A stretch of DNA of 64,000 nucleotides from NCBI GenBank assembly GCA_013365365.1, contig JABVXU010000088.1:101510-165509 (forward strand), written 5' to 3'. This DNA is from Cruorifilaria tuberocauda (taxonomy: Eukaryota; Nematoda; Chromadorea; Rhabditida; Onchocercidae). How positions within the stretch are numbered: the stretch's first letter is position 1; each line of letters opens with the position of its first letter. Shown here piece after piece: positions 56,301-64,000 of this stretch. The notes beneath the pieces were generated by a model. That model saw only the letters and a list, made by a program, of their open reading frames with translations, was not told the DNA's origin and ran no database searches. A program made the translations under genes and the position numbers.

Positions 56301-56504
56301 CATAAAACATAGAGTTATTATTGTGAAGAAGCAAACTGTAGTTCACATTAATTGATGGATGTAAATTCAATCTGGCAACTGATAATGTTGAAAACTTAAG
56401 CAGTATTCAACTTCCTATAATTACGAAAAAGAATTGAGTCAATTTCAAAAGGATCGAAATTACATGACGACATAAGCACTAATAATTTTCCAACTATGTT
56501 CTCT
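53364..56504. other. Intergenic region downstream of TMEM41A gene
   Basis: About 3.1 kb, AT-rich. A minus-strand open segment at 53800-53970 follows a good acceptor (TTCCACAG) but has no donor in its open length and cannot be joined to the exon candidate at 53363. Otherwise I see nothing. Confidence 0.5.
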
Positions 56505-58787
56505 TTAAATAATTAACACTTTCTCGAATTGGTCCTTTTCGTCCAGTGAAACCTAAAAACAGCCAATTTATGAGAGACGAGATAGAAGTTAAGTAAACGA
56601 GAACAACTTTTCATCCTATCAAAATAACTGAAATGATTGTTTCGTTCTTGCCTATAATTCCGATCTCAGAACTCACGAAAACTTCACATAAACCTAGCAC
56701 CAATCCTAATTCACCAATTCAAACCTAACCTGATTTCTTGGCTTCGTATAAAATGCATATATAAGTGGTAACAGTGAAAGTAAAGATAGTTTAAATAATG
56801 TAGAGAAGTTGAAAATATCACTCCAACTATGAAGCTCCGATAAAATGCGTCCTGCTTGAACACAAATATAATTATAAGGTGCCAATCCTGTAATCAATAC
56901 GAGTAATGGAATTGAAATGAAACCAGTAAACGATTAAATTCACTTATTAAAGTTACTGAAAGATGCTACTTTCCTGGAAGAATTATTGAAGCATTGATAA
57001 CATGCAAGATATCAATGCATGATGGGGATAAAATATCGAAGTGAGTCTGATAATTTCGAAGGAAATTTATTTTTGAATTTTTTAAAATAAAATAAAAGTA
57101 TAAAATTTAAGCATACCATTTTGGAATAATGCATGAAATTGAATTTAAATTTCTATTCCAATCATGTTTTCAAAATTCAATTTAAATGATCAATTTCTCT
57201 TCTTGAAATTTATTTTAAAGAAAAAAAATGTAGTCTTGATGAAATTTGAAATCTTCACCAATGAAAGTAGTCATTGCAAAAATGAAAAGAGGAATATTGA
57301 GGAACGGTGCAACAATATTGAGTAGCCAACTTGGTGAGATTGGAAATATCCGAGCAAATAATAGAAATGCCAATAAACGATGAGAATTATTATTTACCTG
57401 TGGTGAGAATAAAAATTAGACAGGTAAGTTTGAATAGAATTAATTTCAAGCTTTTATCTTATGAAAAATTTTAAGTAACAAAATGGCAAATGAATATGTA
57501 TTGTGGTAGGAAAACTGAAATTTATTTAATTAAAGTTGCAATTATTAGCATACCTTTTGTTGTAAGTAAATGATGCGATGACCTAAGTAATAGAAGACAT
57601 ATTCACGTGCGAACGATTCCGAGAAGAGGTAACATAACGTTGAGCCAACTGTTGTTAAAATGCATACCAACAAGAAACCCATCCAAACGTCAAACAACGC
57701 ACCGGCTATCAGATTCTAAATTTGAAGCCGTGAAGTTCACTAATAACCTTTGAATACTGACCTCCTTTGGCTAATCTACTTGAATATAAAAATTCCTACA
57801 CAAAATATCTTGACATCTCTCATTAAATTTACTTTCTCAATAATATCTCAATGATATTCAAAATATTGCACACTTTTTAAAATTAAAAAGCTTTTTATAA
57901 AGTGCAACTTTTGCTCTCATCAATTTTAACTTTCGATACTTAAGTACTTCCTGAGCATAAAGATACCGCAAACTACCAAGACGAATGATCCAGGAATGGC
58001 AAATGTTTGTTTATAAATATAAACGAAGACGAATAATGTAGTTATATAGCTGAAGTGTTGATTTTTGTAAACATGGAATAAATTAGCTGTCGCTGTAAAA
58101 TTTCCAAAATCGTTTTGCAAATTCCATGGTGGCTTCCAATTTACAACAACTGAAAATAAACTATTAGTTTCTTTCTTACAATTAATACCATTCAAAAATT
58201 TGAATTGTAGAAAATTTTATCTGATAACATGTGAATTAAGTTTTTTTAATTTCATTACGATCACCTCTGATATTATCTTTGTTTATCTTTCTCAAACAGA
58301 GTTTATGCATAAATTAAAAAATGTAATCGATAATAAATTTTTTTATCGATGATGGAAAAAGAAGAATAATTCACTGAGCATTATAAGAAAAAGCTAAAAA
58401 ATAAAATGTTTTTCCCGACCTAATTAACTAATTTAATTTCCAATACTTAACTCAGCAAAGCTAAGGAAAAGTATTTCACACCTGCTTTGTAGATTACTTC
58501 CAAAAGTAAAATATTTGCACAAAATGTATGAAATTTCATTTCCAATAATATTTCTTTCCTAATATTTGTTGTGAGAGTAAAAAGTTAAGTATGAAAAAGA
58601 ACGATATAGCAGAGATTTGAATAGTAGTGAGACTCCGTTAATTAATTAAATTGAAGAGAAACGAGTTAAACAAAGACTTACTGGAAGAAGGATAATTGGA
58701 CCGAACAGGTGCCGAACAGATAAGAATCCATAGTAAAATTGATGAGGCAGTGAAAATTGCTGGCAGTATGATAAGTCGCGCTATCAT
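56505..58787 (-). CDS. tmem41a: TMEM41A homologue, VTT-domain (DedA-like) membrane protein
   Basis: Multi-pass membrane protein of the VTT family; relatives TMEM41B and VMP1 are ER phospholipid scramblases. Six exons join in phase: 58787-58682, 58149-57977, 57715-57554, 57397-57259, 56887-56730, 56552-56505, giving 261 aa (human TMEM41A is 264). An N-terminal hydrophobic segment (IILPAIFTASSILLWIL) is followed by family signatures: YIYKQTFAIPGS, NLIAGALFDVWMGFLL, TTVGSTLCYLFS, FLLFARIFPISPSWLLN, APFLNIPL and GLAPYNYICVQAG. These are collinear with the human protein (LYKQGFAIPGSS, RLFPMTPNWFLN, GLIPYNFICVQTG). The last short exon (VSLDEKDQFEK) is chosen from splice sites and phase; reading through the exon 5 donor instead would end after a few residues. 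The call is A rather than B on overall length and motif spelling from memory. Confidence 0.92.
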
Positions 58788-61158
58788 CGAAACACAATAT
58801 TAAGTTTTTTTGTTATAGTTAGTAAATTTAGTGGAAATCTCGGGAAGCACTCTAATCAAGCCATACTACATTACTGTTCCTCGAACATACAGTTGAGAAT
58901 ATCGCACATTTTTAATTCAATTTTCCAGTTCAATGCTTCATTCAATAGATCAAACGTAATGATAAATTGCTAAAAATTAATTAATTCAATGAAATAATAT
59001 TAAAACGCAAATAACAAGTTGTATTATTATAGAAATGAAATTCAAATCGAAACGAGTAAAGTAAATAGAACATTGTTATATAAATAAAAATTAAAATGAA
59101 TTTAACAAATCCAAATTCTATTAAATCAAAATTTCAACAACTGAAGGATTTAATAACTAAATGATGAAAAAGAGAATTATATTAACTTAAATACACTAAT
59201 CCCACACAATTACCGCGCAATAACGAAAGTTCAGAAAAAGCGAAATCATCAGAATATTTCCCATTTATTACATTTATTCCGGTTAAATATCGATATCAGA
59301 TAGGAAAAATTCAGAATTACTCTACTGACAGATAAAATCAATTAAATATTGCTTACCACAACTAAATATTTACTCTTTGAAGCCACTCAAAACAAAAAAA
59401 AACCCGATCAATCGATAGTGCTATACATGATATATTTGTTTAAGTTACTAAAAAACAGAAGACGTATCGAGAAATTATCATTGTGATATGAAAATTACAG
59501 AAGGAAGGAGAAAGAGAAAGATGATTTTCTGCCAATGTACAAATAATGACAGTCAAAAATGGAATTATCAGTTAAAAATTATCAGTTGAAATGAAATATC
59601 AGCGTTGAATGAAAGCTTATCAGCTAAGTAAAACCAATGATAAACAATTTAAAATAGTGAAAGATAGTGGTGGAGAAAAAGTCATGGAAAATACTTTATC
59701 CTTTTCTTCATGAATTCCAGATTGAGACTTACAATCAATACTATACAGTTAATATTGCTTAGAAGATATAGCAGTTTCGAAAAAGAAAGAAAAAGCCAAT
59801 CGATAACTCTCTCACCCTCCTGATAATTTATATTCTTCATCACCACCCATTCTTTTGAGCGAAATTTCTACTGAATTCTCAATTTTAAAATTTCTTTTAG
59901 GTAAATATCACATTCATCTGGAGTTGTCATCACGTACATCACGTACGATGAAAAAGCTTACGAAATTATGTTACCAATCATTCTTATTCCGTATTTTCAT
60001 GTAAGTGAAAGAAGAATTTGGATTATTTTTGTTTGACGAAATGAGCCGAAAAGTTGAAATCTATGAATACAAAAGCAAATTTTGTATATTTTTACTCCTT
60101 CATGAAAGGAGTAAATTTAATTTAACTGAAACTTTGGATCTAACAGAAAAGAAAGTTTAAATGCAAAGAAATTTTTAAATACAACTCTATTTAAAAGGTT
60201 GAAATTTTAGATGATGGAAGGAAATCTGATGCAAATTTCAGCTTAATCAATGTTAATTAATTTAATCACACAGGTAATCAACAAAATATTGCTGCACATA
60301 ACCTCCTCCTCTCTACTCTCTTCAAACTAATGTAATGTAATACTTATAATCTAATCTTTAGTAGTCAAATTCGAATTCTCAATTCATATTTTAAAATGTT
60401 TTTGCACTTAAAAGAAAACCTGTTCAAGGAATGGAACATTAATTGGATAAGAGAATGGATCATGAATTCATAGATGATGAAATAGCCATTATCTTACGAT
60501 AATTATTGATTGTTGAAAAATTGAAAACTTCAGTTCATAGCAAAATTCACTAAAGTACACAGCAATAAAAAACAAGCAAAGAGCTGAAGTACTGTGGAGT
60601 TTACTCTTCGAAAATTCATAAATAAATGAAATGAGCCAAAAAAAAAGGAACGAAGAAGTTGAGCACAAAAAAGCTAACCGTTCAAACTATCGAAAGTTTA
60701 GCGAAAAGTAAAATGAAGTAAGTTATGCGCAACCGCATCTATTAAAGTTAAGCAAAAAAAATTGTTGATTTCACAATTTCCATAATTTCTCAACCCTCTC
60801 TCTCTGTACATTTCAAAGATCTATCTTTAAAAAAACTTCAAAAACTAGAAGAAATGCAGCAGATCATTTCATTAACCTCTGGTATATCTCGGGAAATTGG
60901 ACGTTTGAAGAGAATAATTTCAACTTCTTAATATTTTAAAAAGAACTCATCAGTTTCTGTCGTTCTTTCAACCGTTCTTATACCGTTAAAGGCAAAATTG
61001 AAATGACGTGACTTCAAACCACAAAATCCGGATTTTAAAATCCGTAGAACAATGGACAAAACAAATAACAATTTGTCCCACTTTATTTGTATTTGTTTTG
61101 TTTATATTCACGAATCATTTAATATCTCTGTAAAATACATTTGTGAGTAAATGTATGA

Positions 61159-61189
<31 letters not shown>

Positions 61190-64000
61190 TACCTGTATGA
61201 TAAACTCATTCTCTTATAGAATTATTCACTGATTAGAAATCATGTGAATCATCCTTATCAATACGTTGATAAATAATGTCAAAATAGTTTTTCACTTTTA
61301 TTTTGTCCTTTTCATTAAGGGTGTCAGTTAAAGAATGTTACAAACAGCAAATTGAAATTTAACGACGTATAAAATACCCAAAACTATTCAGTTCACGCTA
61401 TTAATTACTTCTTATCAGTTCAAGTATGACATGTGAAAAAGTTTTAAGAGTAAAAAGGAAGTAAAAGCATGCAAATAAGTAGATTCTGAATTGTCAGTAA
61501 AATCAAACTTACCACGCTTAGATATCTATTGTAAGTATCATATTACGTGAACATACACGTATATACGTCTTAATGATCTTAACAACTCAACTCACATGAA
61601 TGGAAAATTAATGATTTAGGTTGAATAAAAGCACAAATGCAAAAAAGGTATATAGACGTATATTTAGGAATGTCATTAATAATGCTTAATAATGCTCATT
61701 AACCGATTAATAAAGCTTCGGATGTTAAACTTACGCCAATAAGAAAAGTTTAAAATAGACAAAAAATTGATTACATAGATAATTAAAATAATTAAGTAGC
61801 AAGCTTTTTTATGCTTCCTGAAATGGAAGCTGTTTAAAAAGGAAATTAATGGCAACGATTAATTTAAGCATTAAATATCAACCAAAAACAAATCGATATA
61901 ATGTGATGAATACTGCAAAACTGATGGATGAGCAAACTGTTTGTTGATAAATTACATCCTGACCTTTCTTAAGCAACCTGACCTTGATCGAATACTATTT
62001 AAATTCCTGCTATTACTCTGACTGCTATTTATCGTAGTAGTGCGGGGAAAATTTTCGAGATTTTTTCAAGCAATATTGGGAAAGAGAAAGATTTTTCAAT
62101 GCTTGATGACATGAGGAAATAGAAGCATCGAAGTATTTGACTGAATCAAATAAGAGTTTTCATGTTTCTCATGAATGATAGATGAATGAATCGAAAGGAT
62201 ATCATCACCAACTCCTATTGCAGCAAAAAGGAAATCATCAAAAACATGATGGGGAAGTAATGACAGGGGGAATGAAAAAATCAATGCTGTGACAATTCCG
62301 CCCGATGAAAAGCTTCGCCAGATGACACAAAAAGAACATTCAGCAAGGAGCGCAATGAGGCGGCGAGATGCTAAATAATTGTAACAATCGATAAATGGAT
62401 ATATTCCATTTCTTTACATCAACCAAAATCGCATCAAGAAGATAATTACTTAAGTTTATAAGCATTTTAAACATTTCAAAGAAATATGTATGAAAAATTC
62501 ATAAGGAAATCTATAAATTATTCATGAATTGGGAGGAAAAGGAAGTAAAACGAAGGTAATTAAAAGTAAAAATATTTCTTTGAGTAATTTGATGTTACCA
62601 AAGTAAAAAACAGTTTAAATTGAACGATTTCTAGTTTTATATAGCAAATTTAGATGATTTAGAAAATAGCACAGATAAAGAAGAGTAACAGAATAGGAGA
62701 AGGAAACATTTTAAATGATCAATAAAAAAGGTTTTAGAAAAAAATTGGATTGCACAAGAGAACTGTCACTCTGTGTGAAACATCGATTGTGTCACTGAAA
62801 GCTTCATCGCTTATTTTGTCCTTTTCATGCGCTTATTGTTAATCAAAAAGTCATAGAAAACTGAATAAAATACGTGAAAAAGATTGGGATTACGACACGA
62901 TGACCCATTTTGAAACCATTTTTATGCATACCTAAAAATCATAAGTGGAAAAAACTGAAGTGACAATTGTGTAGTGGAAACTAACCTAATTTCATTTTCG
63001 GTATTTTTATTTTTATGAAAATGAAATTATTAAGTGAATGAAAAAGAGGAAATACACGAAAATGATTGATAGGGTCCTACCAGAACATGAATCTTTGGCT
63101 TATTGATTATCTCAATGTGATATCACTAGTTCTTGATATTATATCATGCATACAATATCATTTCAAGCTCATTTTTGCATACATTTATATTTTAATATCA
63201 CAATGATTGTTTTTGTTTAATTATTAATATGAGATAGTATACTTACAGGAATATTCGTTAAGAAGAGATTTTTTGAATTAACAATAAATTAGTTCATATG
63301 ATTTGATAAAAACTTTTTTTAATTTCTTTTTTCAGTTTTTAATATTGGTACTGTTGTTTTAAGCTTAAAATATTATTAGCTTATTTCTGTTTTAATGACA
63401 ACAAATTACACAATGAAAAAGATGAAATTTGTTCCAACTTGTTGAGTAGTGACGATAATTTCATGCTTAATTCAATTTACTAGAACCTTTACGAATACAA
63501 ACGTGTTCTACGAGTTCTATGGAGCAACGATAGATAGGTGAGAGAAATGAAAATTTACCAACAGGTAAGTCATTATAATTCTTCCTTAGTAGAGATAGGT
63601 AACTACTAGTAATTGTTGAAGTCAGAATGACACGTAAGTATTTTGATTAATTAATGAAATAATAGGTATGGAAACCTTTCTTTAACCAGAAGATCAATTG
63701 AGTTGAATATGATGAGATCGATCAGTTTGGAAATGTAAAGTGTCACTACAGGTAGTTCATTATTTTCATTACTTTTTTTCATGCCAAATAAAGATTCCTT
63801 GGAATTTTGATGTTGAAAATTTTGGTTTTAAAGGTTTGAACGGTTTACATTCGTAAAAAATAAAAGAAACAGCAAAAAAGTTAAAACTTATTAGTACAAA
63901 AAAACACGAAATTGCAATGCCGCAGTGATTTTTCAGCAAGAAATGCTAAGAAGATTTAAACAGTGAAAAATTTTTTTCTTTGAAACGCAAACCATTTTCT
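58788..64000. other. Right-end region without an established gene
   Basis: Holds a TG microsatellite (61163-61190), an exon-like plus-strand segment with consensus borders (59901-60000), a less AT-rich patch with an open plus-strand frame (62250-62378) and a short open segment before a GTGAGA donor (about 63485-63537). None is tied to a start codon or a known family. Confidence 0.5.
61163..61190. repeat. (TG)14 microsatellite
   Basis: Perfect TG dinucleotide run. Confidence 0.95.

Overview
The window looks like a piece of nematode nuclear genome, most likely from a parasitic spirurid or filarial-type worm. It is strongly AT-rich and gene-sparse. Every well-supported gene is split by introns with GT..AG borders and TTTCAG-type acceptors. 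Several start codons sit 0-20 bases after an acceptor-like AG with no upstream coding exon, as expected for spliced-leader trans-splicing. I could not fix the species. No bacterial operon, rRNA, tRNA, CRISPR array or complete transposon was recognised.

Layout. 1-2990 (-): 5' two thirds of a NUF2/HIM-10-type kinetochore gene, running off the left edge. 3876-6605 (-): complete 10-exon NF45/ILF2 gene. 7428-8665 (-): two phase-compatible exons of an unrecognised, possibly secreted protein. 12691-20376 (+): four-exon DM-domain gene of the mab-23 type with two introns of about 3.5 kb; the second holds a duplicated element. 20377-32690: large, mostly non-coding stretch with simple repeats, a miRNA-like hairpin, one copy of a dispersed repeat and some doubtful exon-like pieces. 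32691-35119 (+): six-exon rhodopsin-class receptor. 35120-42749: mostly non-coding, with the second repeat copy. 42750-45242 (+): hemopexin-like secreted protein with a Tyr-Trp octapeptide repeat. 47834-53060 (-): complete 14-exon GH35 beta-galactosidase gene, preceded by a small basic exon candidate. 56505-58787 (-): complete 6-exon TMEM41A gene. 58788-64000: no convincing gene.

The genes do not form a pathway. They are housekeeping genes (kinetochore, RNA binding, lysosomal hydrolase, ER scramblase family) mixed with developmental and neuronal genes (DM factor, receptor). Same-strand neighbours (ILF2 then NUF2; the small exon candidate then beta-galactosidase) could be co-transcribed, but only the second pair has operon-like spacing. 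Exon borders were placed by eye from splice consensus, reading-phase continuity and remembered family sequences. No alignment was run.
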